From UBA3305 sp002373555 (GTDB lineage: Bacteria > Bacillota > Clostridia > Lachnospirales > Lachnospiraceae): DNA of 64,000 nt. The stretch covers positions 1-64,000 of the forward strand of contig CAMOER010000008.1 in the NCBI GenBank assembly GCA_946612455.1, read 5' to 3'. The notes below the pieces were generated by a model that was not told where the DNA came from, did not search any database, and saw only the letters and a list, made by a program, of their open reading frames with translations. Positions 38,615 to 47,630 of this stretch are shown here, in pieces. Position numbers and translations under genes: made by a program. Each line of letters begins with the position of its first letter. Within the stretch, counting starts at the first letter, position 1.

Positions 38615-39331
38615 ATGATCGAAAAAAGAATAACGATGAAAGAACTTCCGGTCTCGGAGAGACCGTATGAGAAATGCATCTCGTTCGGACCGGAGGTCTT
38701 AAGTGATGCAGAACTTCTGGCAGTCATTCTGCGGAGCGGCACGCCCGGCGTCAGTTCCAGGCAGCTTGCCGAGACAGTCCTGAAGCGGCTCGCACCGCTC
38801 GGCGGACTGCCTGCCCTGAAAAACATCTCGATCGATGAGCTGACCGAGATGCCCGGGATCGGGCCGGTCAAAGCCGTGCAGCTTCAGTGTATCGGGGAAC
38901 TCGGCATACGCATTTCCAGAACGGAAATGCATGCTTCCGTACGGCTGACTTCGCCCGATTCGATCGCCGCCTTCTTTATGGAGGAAATGCGGTCCCTGGA
39001 TCATGAGGTCGTAAAAGCCGCTTATTTTGATAATAAGGGCGGTTTTATTACGTCCAGAGATCTAAGCAGCGGGACGGTGGCGCGGTCAGTTCTTTCTCCG
39101 AGAGAGTTTTTTATAGAAGCGCTGAAGCACAGGGCTGTCTATACTGTTGTGCTGCACAATCATCCGAGCGGCGATCCGACGCCGAGTGCGGAGGACCTGC
39201 AGCTGACGCTTCAGCTTGTCCGGGCCGGAAGACTTCTGCAGATCCCGGTCTATGACCATATTATTATCGGTGATCACTGTTATACCAGCTTTCAGGAGTG
39301 CGGTTATATGAAGGATGACTGCGCTTTTTGA
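38615..39331 (+). CDS. radC: RadC family JAB1/MPN metalloprotein
   Basis: A 238-residue protein with an N-terminal helix-hairpin-helix (ISIDELTEMPGIGPVKAVQL) and a C-terminal JAMM metal site: H181, H183, S191 and D194 in HNHPSGDPTPSAED. Despite the name, a repair role is doubtful for the family. ATG 38615 has GGAGG 6 bases upstream; ATG 38609 abuts it. The next gene is mreC; mreB, commonly between radC and mreC, is absent. Confidence 0.95.
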   Translation: MIEKRITMKELPVSERPYEKCISFGPEVLSDAELLAVILRSGTPGVSSRQLAETVLKRLAPLGGLPALKNISIDELTEMPGIGPVKAVQLQCIGELGIRISRTEMHASVRLTSPDSIAAFFMEEMRSLDHEVVKAAYFDNKGGFITSRDLSSGTVARSVLSPREFFIEALKHRAVYTVVLHNHPSGDPTPSAEDLQLTLQLVRAGRLLQIPVYDHIIIGDHCYTSFQECGYMKDDCAF

Positions 39332-39342
39332 GGATAGATTGA

Positions 39343-40278
39343 ATGAAGAAGAAAAAAAGGCCGAGTATTCAGCCCAAACATATATTTACAATTCTGGCAG
39401 CGCTGTGCCTGGTGCTCATTGTAGCCACGTCCGTTTCAAGCGGCGGCAATATCCTGCGCGGCGGCTTCAACACGCTCCTGATGCCGATGCAGAAAGGATT
39501 TAATCTGGTCGGCGGGGGCATCTTTAACCGTGCCGACAATCTGATCCATCTGCATAATGTCGAGAAGGAAAACGAACAGCTGAAGGATGAACTGGCCGAA
39601 CTGAAGGAGCAGAACACCCGTTATCAGCTGGAGCTCACCGAGCTTGCGGAGTACAGAGGACTCTTAAAGCTGGCGGAGCAGTATCCGGATTATGAGACGG
39701 TCGGCGCACATATCATCGGCAAGAACTCCGACAACTGGTATAAGACGATCATGGTCGACAAGGGTTCCCGGGACGGAATTGCGGTCGATATGAACGTGAT
39801 CGCGGACGGCGGTCTGGTCGGCATCGTTACATCCGTTACGCCGGCGACAGCCACGATCAGTACGATCATCAATGACAACCGGAATGTCGGCGCCATGGCG
39901 CTCAATTCCAAGGATGCCTGTATCGTCACAGGAGATCTTTCCCTGTATGAGAAAGGCCTTCTTTCCCTGTCCAGGATCGCAAAGGACGATGACATCAACA
40001 ATGACGACAAGATCGTGACTTCCAACACCAGTACGATGTACATGCCCGGGATCCTGATCGGCTATGCTTCGGAACTGACCGTGGATGCCAACAATCTGAC
40101 GAAATCGGGATATCTGATCCCGGTCGTGGATTTCACGCATCTGGATTCCGTTCTGATCATTACCAGCGTCAAGGAGACCGGTACCGGCACTTCGGCGGAG
40201 GAAAATCCTGCGGACAGCGAAGCGGCGGAAGCCGAAGCATCGGCTGAGACGACGGCAGCAGAGGAGGACAGTCAATGA
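39343..40278 (+). CDS. mreC: Rod shape-determining protein MreC
   Basis: A 311-residue single-pass membrane protein (helix about 11-30), then a coiled coil (about 65-105) and the beta-rich extracellular domain with DKGSRDGI and GLVGIV, ending in an Ala/Glu-rich tail. It scaffolds the elongation machinery outside the membrane. GAGG precedes the ATG and mreD overlaps its stop (ATGA). Confidence 0.95.
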   Translation: MKKKKRPSIQPKHIFTILAALCLVLIVATSVSSGGNILRGGFNTLLMPMQKGFNLVGGGIFNRADNLIHLHNVEKENEQLKDELAELKEQNTRYQLELTELAEYRGLLKLAEQYPDYETVGAHIIGKNSDNWYKTIMVDKGSRDGIAVDMNVIADGGLVGIVTSVTPATATISTIINDNRNVGAMALNSKDACIVTGDLSLYEKGLLSLSRIAKDDDINNDDKIVTSNTSTMYMPGILIGYASELTVDANNLTKSGYLIPVVDFTHLDSVLIITSVKETGTGTSAEENPADSEAAEAEASAETTAAEEDSQ

Positions 40279-40793
40279 AAAGAGTTCTCTCGTATGCCGG
40301 AATCATCCTGCTCGCGTTTCTGCTCCAGAACAATGTCTTTGCCGTCTGTCCGATCATTGACGCCACGCCGAACCTTCTGCTGATCCTGACATTTTCACTC
40401 GGTTTTATACGGGGAACGACGGAGGGCATGACAGCCGGCTTTTTCTGCGGTCTTCTGATGGATTTTGCTTTCGGAACGATCATCGGCTATTATGCGCTGA
40501 TCTATCTGGTGGTCGGATACGTGACCGGACTGATCGGCCAGATGTTTTACATCGAATTCCTGAACATGCCGCTGCTTCTGTGCGTGCTCAGTGATTTTAT
40601 CTACAACATGTATATTTACACATTCGGATTTCTGATCCGCGGCAGGACTGCGCTGGGAGCCTATATGACGCAGGTGATCCTGCCGGAAGTGGTTTATACG
40701 GCCCTTCTGACGCTTCTTGTGTATCCTCTCATCCTGAAGCTGAATGAACGGCTTTCCGCTTCCGAAAAGAGGAGTGCGAAGAGATTTGTTTAG
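40275..40793 (+). CDS. mreD: Rod shape-determining protein MreD
   Basis: A 172-residue integral membrane protein with about five hydrophobic segments, FLLQNNVF near the start and a C-terminal LNERL segment, as in MreD. It works with MreC and the RodA-PBP2 synthase. It overlaps both mreC (4 bases) and the PBP2 start (8 bases). Confidence 0.92.
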   Translation: MKRVLSYAGIILLAFLLQNNVFAVCPIIDATPNLLLILTFSLGFIRGTTEGMTAGFFCGLLMDFAFGTIIGYYALIYLVVGYVTGLIGQMFYIEFLNMPLLLCVLSDFIYNMYIYTFGFLIRGRTALGAYMTQVILPEVVYTALLTLLVYPLILKLNERLSASEKRSAKRFV

Positions 40794-43626
40794 AGATATC
40801 CTGGAAATCATCATTTATCACCTGAAACGGATTGCCGGATCGAGACTGCTCCCGATCAGCATTCTGTTTTTTGTCATGTTCAGCGTCCTGACTGTCCGGC
40901 TCTTCCAGCTCCAGATCCTGGAAGGCGAAGAAGCGCAGGAGCAGTATACGCAGACCACCAAGAAGACGATCAGCGTCGCCAGTACCAGAGGCAATATTTA
41001 TGACCGGAACGGAGAGCTGCTGGCCTACAACAAGCTCGTCTATGCCGTTACGGTAACGGACAACGGCGATTACAGGAACGGTTACGAAAAGAACGTCATG
41101 CTCATCAGACTGCTGGATATCCTGCGGTCACACAATGAGTCGATCCTTTCCTATGTGCCGATCATTCGTACGCCGGAAGGAAAATACAGCTTTACGACGG
41201 AGGGTAAATCCAGGCTCCGTTTTCTGAGGGATATGTACGGCCTGCCTACCACGGATGATTTCTCCGACGAAAAGCCTTCGGATATCACCGCGGAAGAGGC
41301 TGTCGATTACATGAAGGAAAGATACGGCGTCGGTAAGTATTCCTCTGCAGAAGGGGATACCTATGAGATCTCCGACGAATACGCTTTCTATATCGTCAAC
41401 ATCCGCTATGCGATGTCGCTGAACAGCTACCAGAAATATGTACCGACCACGGTCGCGCAGGATATCACCACGGAGACCATGCAGGACATTCTGGAGCATT
41501 CCACCCAGATGCTCGGTGTGGCTGTGGAAGACTATTCTGTGAGGGAATATCCAGACAGCGTTTGCTTCTCTCATATCATCGGCTATACGGGCAAGGCTTC
41601 CGCGGAAGAGATCGACGTGCTCAATGAAGAGGGCGGCGATTATGCGAACGGCGATGTTATCGGCAAGACCGGCATAGAGAATTTTGCGGAACACCAGCTG
41701 CAGGGCATCAAGGGTGAACGCGTCATGTATGTGGACAGCGTCGGCCATGTACAGTCCATTGAAAGCGAGACGCCTTCGCAGACCGGCTGCGACGTGTATC
41801 TGACGATCGACGCGAACCTGCAGAAGGGCCTGTATCATCTGATCGAGCAGAACCTGGCCGGCATCATTCTCGATAAACTTGAACCCGGCGACGTGACGAT
41901 CCTTCCGACCATGAAGAGCTCGGAAAGAAAGATCAGTATCAAGGATATCTATTTCCAGATGATCAACAATAATGTGCTGGACTTCCGGTCATTCTCCGCA
42001 GAGGATGCCACTCCTGCGGAAGCCAGGATCTATTCGGCATTTGCTTCCGAGCTGGAAACGGTCGTACAGGAGATGCGCAGCGAACTCACATCGTCTTCGC
42101 CGGTCCCCTATAACAAGCTCTCCGAGGATATGCAGGCGTATATGACGTACGCCCATACGGCGATGGAATACAGCGGACTGCTTCTGGAAGACAGGATCGA
42201 CCCGGCGGATGAGGTCTATCTGGCATACCACAAGGATGAGACGATGAGCCTGGCGGAATTCCTGAAGTATGCCATCTCGAAGTCCTGGATCGATGTGACG
42301 AAGCTCGGCCTTTCAGACCGCTATGCAAGTGCGGACGATACCTATAATGCACTGGTGGAAAAAACGCTGGAGCTTCTGATGACAGACCGGGATTTCAGCA
42401 AGCGCATCTACCAGATCCTCGTGGATTCCGGACGGATCGCTCCCTGCGATATCTGCCTTGCACTGTTTGATCAGGGCGTGCTTGCAGAGGATCCGGAAAG
42501 CTATGCACAGCTGCAGAGCGGCGACGGAAGCACAGCCTACAAATTCATGCGCGAGAAGATCCGGAAGCTGGAGATCACCCCCGCCCAGATGGCGCTCGAT
42601 CCCTGCACCGGTGCGGTCACGATCGTGGATACGGATTCCGGAGAAGTTCTGGCAATGGTCTCTTATCCGGGATATGACAACAACAGGATCTCGGATCCGG
42701 CCTACTATTTCGCGCTGTCAGAGGATCTTTCGCATCCGCTGTACAGCTCGGCGACACAGACGAGAACCGCACCCGGTTCGTCCTTCAAGCTCGTTTCTAC
42801 GATGGCCGGCATGGAAGAGGGCGTGATCACGGCAAATACTTCCATCGACTGTGAAGGTATTTTTGAAAAGCAGGGCCTGCACCTGAAGTGTACGGGAACG
42901 CACGGCAGCATCAGTACGATCGAAGCCATCCAGAAATCCTGCAACTCCTTCTTCTCCGAAGTCGGTTACCGGCTGAGCTGTGATGAATCCGATACGTATA
43001 TCGAATCCAAGGGCGTCAATATGATCCAGAAGTATGCCTCAATGGTCGGCCTGAACGAGAAGACCGGCGTTGAGGTAGCGGAATCGGAGCCCAAGGTATC
43101 GGATACGGCGCCTGTGCCGTCTGCGATCGGTCAGGGTACCCATAACTATTCGAACGTACAGCTGGCAAGATACGCGACGGTTATGGCGACAAGCGGTACG
43201 GTTTACAATTTCACGCTCCTTGACAGGATTACCGATATCAACGGAAAAACGACAGAGGAATTCGCACCGGAGGTCATCAACCAGATCAATATCGCCTCTG
43301 AAACCTGGAATACGATCCACACCGGTATGGCGAGAGTGGTCCGGTATGAACACGAAGAGGAATTCCTGCAGGAACTGAATATCGCCGGAAAGACCGGTAC
43401 GGCTGAGGAAAACAAGATGCGTCCGAACCATGCAACATTCGTCGGCTATGCGCCTTTTGATGACCCGCAGTATGCGATCGCAGCTACGATCCCCAACGGT
43501 TTCTCGTCGACGTATTCCTGCAGACTTGCCAATTCTTCCATGGAATACGTATTCGGCAAGAATACGTTGGAGAACATCCTCGAATCCGGTGCCGCGATCT
43601 TCCAGGGATCCATCTCGGATGAGTAA
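40786..43626 (+). CDS. mrdA: Penicillin-binding protein 2 (class B transpeptidase), long form
   Basis: A 946-residue class B PBP that cross-links peptidoglycan with RodA. A transmembrane helix (about 20-40) is followed by the dimerisation domain (TRGNIYDRNGELLAYN) and the transpeptidase with S665-x-x-K (GSSFK), S718-C-N and K869-T-G (KTGTAEE). About 300 residues, mostly helical and acidic, lie between the dimerisation part and the first catalytic motif, making it far longer than the E. coli enzyme (633). No ATG fits; TTG 40786 has GAGGAG about 11 bases upstream and overlaps mreD. ATG 40744 would run deep into mreD. Confidence 0.93.
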   Translation: MFRDILEIIIYHLKRIAGSRLLPISILFFVMFSVLTVRLFQLQILEGEEAQEQYTQTTKKTISVASTRGNIYDRNGELLAYNKLVYAVTVTDNGDYRNGYEKNVMLIRLLDILRSHNESILSYVPIIRTPEGKYSFTTEGKSRLRFLRDMYGLPTTDDFSDEKPSDITAEEAVDYMKERYGVGKYSSAEGDTYEISDEYAFYIVNIRYAMSLNSYQKYVPTTVAQDITTETMQDILEHSTQMLGVAVEDYSVREYPDSVCFSHIIGYTGKASAEEIDVLNEEGGDYANGDVIGKTGIENFAEHQLQGIKGERVMYVDSVGHVQSIESETPSQTGCDVYLTIDANLQKGLYHLIEQNLAGIILDKLEPGDVTILPTMKSSERKISIKDIYFQMINNNVLDFRSFSAEDATPAEARIYSAFASELETVVQEMRSELTSSSPVPYNKLSEDMQAYMTYAHTAMEYSGLLLEDRIDPADEVYLAYHKDETMSLAEFLKYAISKSWIDVTKLGLSDRYASADDTYNALVEKTLELLMTDRDFSKRIYQILVDSGRIAPCDICLALFDQGVLAEDPESYAQLQSGDGSTAYKFMREKIRKLEITPAQMALDPCTGAVTIVDTDSGEVLAMVSYPGYDNNRISDPAYYFALSEDLSHPLYSSATQTRTAPGSSFKLVSTMAGMEEGVITANTSIDCEGIFEKQGLHLKCTGTHGSISTIEAIQKSCNSFFSEVGYRLSCDESDTYIESKGVNMIQKYASMVGLNEKTGVEVAESEPKVSDTAPVPSAIGQGTHNYSNVQLARYATVMATSGTVYNFTLLDRITDINGKTTEEFAPEVINQINIASETWNTIHTGMARVVRYEHEEEFLQELNIAGKTGTAEENKMRPNHATFVGYAPFDDPQYAIAATIPNGFSSTYSCRLANSSMEYVFGKNTLENILESGAAIFQGSISDE

Positions 43627-43661
43627 CACGGTTCCTCTGTAAGCAGAAGATAGGGAAAGAA

Positions 43662-44816
43662 ATGTTTGCTTTTGAAAAATACAAAAGAAGAAACATCAAT
43701 TATCAGATCATCCTGTGTGTCCTTGCGCTGTCCGTGATCGGTGCGCTGATCCTGCACAGTGCCATGGCCAATGATATTGACCGCGACGCCGCCATGATGA
43801 AGCAGATCATGGGCCTCACGGCCGGCTTTGTGATCATGGCGTTCCTCATGATCGTGGACTATCATTTCGTGCTGAAATTCGCACCGCTGATCATGCTGGT
43901 GAATGTCGTTCTGCTGGGACTCGTTCTGACCAGTCTCGGCGCTACGGTAAACGGCGCGACCAGATGGCTGGATTTCGGCATCCGTATCCAGCCGTCGGAG
44001 TTTGCCAAGATCTTCCTGATCCTGATGCTCGCCTGGTTCTACGGTAAAAATGAATTCCGGATCAACCGGGTATGGGTGGTCTTTCTTGGGATCCTGTTTT
44101 ACGGCATTACCGCCGCCCTGATCCTTGCAGAGCCGGATCTTTCCACGACGCTTGTCGTGACATTCATCTTCATTGCCGTCGTCTATGCTTCCAGGATCAG
44201 CTATAAATGGATTCTGGCTGCCATTCTGATCCTGATCCCGCTCATGCTGATCGGTTATTATGTGATCATGCGCTATCAGGATTATCTGATCAACGAGCTG
44301 CATATCTATCAGGTGAAACGTGTGCTGGACTTCATCTATCCGGACAGAGCCGGCGCGACAAGCGGAAACACACAGCAGGATAACTCGATCCTTGCGATCG
44401 CTTCCGGGCAGCTCTTCGGCAAAGGCCTGAACAACACCAGTTTCGAATCTGTCAAGAACGGCAACTTCCTGGCGGAGGAAAACAGTGATTTCATCTTCGC
44501 CGTTGTGGGAGAGGAGCTCGGCTTTGTCGGATGCCTCATTATCATCGCGCTCATCGTCGTACTGGTTTTCATGTGCATCAGAACGGCTTCCAAGGCCCCG
44601 GATATGAGCGGCCGGCTGATCTGTGTGGGCGTTGCCTCACTGATCGCCTTCCAGTCGTTCGTAAACATCGGCGTTTCGATCAAGCTCCTGCCGAATACGG
44701 GACTTCCGCTGCCGTTCTTCTCAGCCGGCATCAGTTCCCTGTGGTGCTTCTTTATGGGCGTCGGCCTGGTGCTGAATGTGGCGCTGCAGAAGAAAGAAGA
44801 CCTGAACGCATGGTAA
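43662..44816 (+). CDS. rodA: RodA, SEDS peptidoglycan glycosyltransferase
   Basis: A 384-residue polytopic SEDS protein that polymerises lipid II with PBP2. Motifs include WLDFGIRIQPSEFAKI, EPDLSTTLV, the loop NSDFIFAVVGEELGF and LPNTGLPLPFFSAGISS. It begins 35 bases after the PBP2 gene. min genes, which often occur between PBP2 and rodA or nearby in Clostridia, are absent. Confidence 0.95.
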   Translation: MFAFEKYKRRNINYQIILCVLALSVIGALILHSAMANDIDRDAAMMKQIMGLTAGFVIMAFLMIVDYHFVLKFAPLIMLVNVVLLGLVLTSLGATVNGATRWLDFGIRIQPSEFAKIFLILMLAWFYGKNEFRINRVWVVFLGILFYGITAALILAEPDLSTTLVVTFIFIAVVYASRISYKWILAAILILIPLMLIGYYVIMRYQDYLINELHIYQVKRVLDFIYPDRAGATSGNTQQDNSILAIASGQLFGKGLNNTSFESVKNGNFLAEENSDFIFAVVGEELGFVGCLIIIALIVVLVFMCIRTASKAPDMSGRLICVGVASLIAFQSFVNIGVSIKLLPNTGLPLPFFSAGISSLWCFFMGVGLVLNVALQKKEDLNAW

Positions 44817-44850
44817 TATAGGCAAAATTATCAGTAATTTTGAAAATTGC

Positions 44851-44879
44851 TTGTACTTTTTTCCGATTTCGGATATACT
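44851..44879 (+). promoter_or_regulatory. Promoter of the small P-loop protein gene
   Basis: TTGTAC (44851-44856) and TATACT (44874-44879) with a 17-bp spacer. It lies inside the upstream extension of the open frame, which supports the start at 44971. Confidence 0.65.
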
Positions 44880-44970
44880 GTATTCAGCAGTTCACCGAAC
44901 GGAACGTCTCGGTGAGGATAAGGTTATTTATCGTCCGGGAAGACGAAATACATTCAAGGAGGATAACATT

Positions 44971-45390
44971 ATGGTTCAGATCATTTCGGGTAACCGGGGA
45001 AAGGGCAAGACACGCTATCTGCTGGAGAAAGTCAATTCAGCAATCAAAGAGGCGCACGGCTCTATCTGTTACCTTGATAAGAACACCAAGCACATGTTCG
45101 AACTTAACAACAAAATCCGTCTGATAGACGTTTCTTCATATCCGATTCATTCGTACGAGGGTTTCCTCGGATTTGTCTGCGGCATCATCTCACAGGATCA
45201 TGATCTCGAGCAGATGTATCTCGACAGCTTTTTAAAGATCGCCCATGTAAGCGACGAGGATATCGAGAAGGTCATCAAGGATCTGATCTACATCGGCGAG
45301 AAGTTCGATGTCGTATTTGTCCTCAGTATCTCCAGAGATAATGAGCATCTTCCCGAGATCGCAAAGGAAAAGACGATCATTGCTCTGTAA
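44971..45390 (+). CDS. Small P-loop protein of unknown function
   Basis: A 139-residue soluble protein with an N-terminal Walker A motif GNRGKGKTRYLLEKV (residues about 6-13) and a Walker-B-like hydrophobic strand ending near FDVVFVLSIS. Proteins like this are often labelled PilT-like ATPase in clostridial genomes, but it is too short for a PilT motor and lacks secretion-ATPase boxes. I do not recognise a function. AAGGAGG precedes the ATG. It has its own promoter and terminator between rodA and the HlyD-like gene. Confidence 0.8.
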   Translation: MVQIISGNRGKGKTRYLLEKVNSAIKEAHGSICYLDKNTKHMFELNNKIRLIDVSSYPIHSYEGFLGFVCGIISQDHDLEQMYLDSFLKIAHVSDEDIEKVIKDLIYIGEKFDVVFVLSISRDNEHLPEIAKEKTIIAL

Positions 45391-45415
45391 GTCACTGCAA
45401 AGTACAGGATACCAG

Positions 45416-45452
45416 ATGCAGAAAAGCTCCGTGCGGGCTTTTCTGCATTTTT
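45416..45452 (+). terminator. Rho-independent terminator
   Basis: ATGCAGAAAAGC pairs perfectly with GCTTTTCTGCAT (12 bp) and ends in TTTTT. Confidence 0.88.
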
Positions 45453-45476
45453 GAAGAATAAAGAAAGGAGGGCGTC

Positions 45477-46895
45477 ATGAAGAAAAACAGAAGAAACATC
45501 ATCAGCTACAGCGGACGGATCCATCTGAATATCGGCATGATCGTCTTCCTGGTGTTCTTTATTTATATCGTGATCAATCTCGTATTGTATGCGGTCCGGC
45601 CCAGGATCCAGGTCTATGAGGTGAACTCTGAAAGTTCCGTCATGCAGGATACGACCTATACCGCGCTGATCTTAAGAGACGAGCATGTGGTCAACGCGCC
45701 TGCGTCCGGGTATGTCAATGTCTATGTCCGAGAAGGGACGCGTGCTTCCATGGGCGAATATGTGTGTCTGCTGGATTCGAACGGCCAGTATACACAGATG
45801 CTCTCGAAGCAGACCAATACGGAAAGCACTTTGACATCTGCCCAGCTGATTTCCCTGAAGAACAGGCTGGTCACCTTTTCCACAGCTTATGATCCTGCCA
45901 GATTCCAGGATGTCTACAGTGAGAAATTCGGCCTGCAGAACCAGCTCTTAAGCTTCATGAGCCAGGACAGTCTGAATGAGATCGCGGAGCTTGGTGTCGA
46001 TACGCAGTATCTTACGCTGGTGCCTTCCGAGGCGAGCGGTGTGGTGGAATACTATACCGACGGCATGGAGACACTGACAGAAGAGAATATGACTGCCGAT
46101 TCCTTCCGGACATCCAATGCGCAGCGAAATTCGCTGACTTCCGGAAATATGGTGTCTTCCGGTGATCCCGTCTTCAAGACGATCAGCAGTGAGAACTGGA
46201 CCGTTTATCTGCCGCTCAACACGGAAGACCAGGCGGCGCTGACGGACCAGACCAGCATCCGTCTTTTCTTTACCGATATCAACATGGAACTTCCGGCAAG
46301 ATTTTCGCTCGTCACGCTTTCCGACGGGACGGTCGTCGGAAAATGCGAGATAAAGGATTATATGATCCAGCTTGCGGATAAGCGGTTCACTACCGTGTCG
46401 ATCCGGAGAGCCGGCAGCAACGGATCATCGGTCACCGGACTGAAGATCCCCAGGTCGGCAATCGTAACGGAAGAATTCTATGTCGTGCCGGTATCCTATG
46501 CCGGCCTTGGCGGCAACGACGGATCCCAGGGATTCTACCTGCAGGGAGAAGACGGCCAGGTAACATTCTCCAGTGCAGAGATCTGCGGCCGGAATGATGA
46601 TTTCTACTATATCCGGTCGGAAGAGATTACCGAAGGAAGCGTACTGGTCAAGCCTGAAGGCGGTGAGAACGGCGAACCCGGCGAGAACGCACCGACTTAT
46701 ACCGTCAGTGCGGAAGCCACGCTGCAGGGCGTCATGAACATCAATAAAGGCTATGCGCAGTTCCGCCAGATCACGATCCTGAATGAGAGCAGTGATTATG
46801 TGATCATCCGCAACGGACAGCCGTACGGCCTCACGATCTATGACCATATCCTTCTGAACGGAAATATGGCGAAAGACGGCGAGATCATCTACTGA
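45477..46895 (+). CDS. HlyD-like membrane-fusion family protein
   Basis: A 472-residue protein with one N-terminal transmembrane helix (about 20-43), a biotinyl-lipoyl-like beta segment (YVNVYVREGTRASMGEYV), a helical hairpin region (about 115-180) and beta-barrel domains, as in HlyD/membrane-fusion proteins. No ABC transporter or outer partner is nearby. In Lachnospiraceae a protein like this often sits upstream of sepF, so a cell-envelope or division role is possible. GGAGGG precedes the ATG. Confidence 0.78.
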   Translation: MKKNRRNIISYSGRIHLNIGMIVFLVFFIYIVINLVLYAVRPRIQVYEVNSESSVMQDTTYTALILRDEHVVNAPASGYVNVYVREGTRASMGEYVCLLDSNGQYTQMLSKQTNTESTLTSAQLISLKNRLVTFSTAYDPARFQDVYSEKFGLQNQLLSFMSQDSLNEIAELGVDTQYLTLVPSEASGVVEYYTDGMETLTEENMTADSFRTSNAQRNSLTSGNMVSSGDPVFKTISSENWTVYLPLNTEDQAALTDQTSIRLFFTDINMELPARFSLVTLSDGTVVGKCEIKDYMIQLADKRFTTVSIRRAGSNGSSVTGLKIPRSAIVTEEFYVVPVSYAGLGGNDGSQGFYLQGEDGQVTFSSAEICGRNDDFYYIRSEEITEGSVLVKPEGGENGEPGENAPTYTVSAEATLQGVMNINKGYAQFRQITILNESSDYVIIRNGQPYGLTIYDHILLNGNMAKDGEIIY

Positions 46896-46931
46896 TTTGC
46901 GGCTTCCCATTGAGAAAATTGTCTGTTTTGG

Positions 46932-46960
46932 TTGACAATTGATGAAAAAACCATGATAAT
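46932..46960 (+). promoter_or_regulatory. Promoter of sepF
   Basis: A perfect TTGACA (46932-46937) and GATAAT (46955-46960) with a 17-bp spacer, 60 bases before the sepF start. Confidence 0.8.
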
Positions 46961-47019
46961 AGAAACGATGCAGGAATGCATCTTCTGACTTAATTATTTT
47001 GACTAGGAGAGTGCGGATT

Positions 47020-47544
47020 ATGGCGAATTTTATCGACCGTTTCTTAAATTCCATGAAGCTTTATGATGATGACGATGAATATGATGATGAAGAGGAATTT
47101 GAAGAGAAGGAAGAACCCGCTCCCCGCAGGTCTTTCCGCAAGAGCGCACCGAAGGAAGAGAAGCCTGTAAGGCAGGCGGAGCCCGAGAAGCCGGCACGTA
47201 CGGCTCCGAGACGCCCCACCAGAGACAATATCGTGCCGATGAAGAATACCGGCGGCATGGAAGTCTGCATGGTCAAGCCGGCTGCGCTGGATGACGCCAG
47301 AGAGATCTGTGACATTCTTCTTTCCGGCCGCGCTGTCGTGATCAATATGGAGGGCGTGCATGTCGATCTTGCACAGCGGATCGTGGACTTCACGTCCGGT
47401 TCCTGCTATTCGATCAACGGCAATCTGCAGAAGATCTCCAAATATATCTTTATCGTAACACCGCAGTCCATCGGCCTCTCCGGTGATTTTGCCGATGTGA
47501 TCGAAGGCAGTCAGGATCTTTCCACGCTGAGCCTGAATTCCTGA
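47020..47544 (+). CDS. sepF: Cell division protein SepF
   Basis: A 174-residue protein. The N-terminal amphipathic helix MANFIDRFLNSMKLYD binds membrane, a very acidic stretch (about 19-37) and a Pro/Arg linker follow, and the SepF core (about 80-174) includes SGRAVVINMEGV and QRIVDFTSGSCYSING. SepF tethers and bundles FtsZ. AGGAGAG precedes ATG 47020. The usual neighbours yggS, ylmH and divIVA are missing; a terminator follows directly. Confidence 0.95.
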   Translation: MANFIDRFLNSMKLYDDDDEYDDEEEFEEKEEPAPRRSFRKSAPKEEKPVRQAEPEKPARTAPRRPTRDNIVPMKNTGGMEVCMVKPAALDDAREICDILLSGRAVVINMEGVHVDLAQRIVDFTSGSCYSINGNLQKISKYIFIVTPQSIGLSGDFADVIEGSQDLSTLSLNS

Positions 47545-47567
47545 CTTACGAAATCAGATAAGACCCC

Positions 47568-47604
47568 ACGCCATCGTTCATATACTGCGATGGCGTTTTT
47601 TCTT
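47568..47604 (+). terminator. Rho-independent terminator after sepF
   Basis: ACGCCATCG pairs perfectly with CGATGGCGT (9 bp), loop of 11 bases, followed by TTTTTTCTTT. Confidence 0.85.
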
Positions 47605-47630
47605 TGAACAGGCAGAATGTGAGGTCACGG

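Noticed and set aside
44851..44970. N-terminal extension of the small P-loop protein
   Set aside because: The extended frame begins on the -35 box of a strong promoter; the start with AAGGAGG at 44971 fits better.
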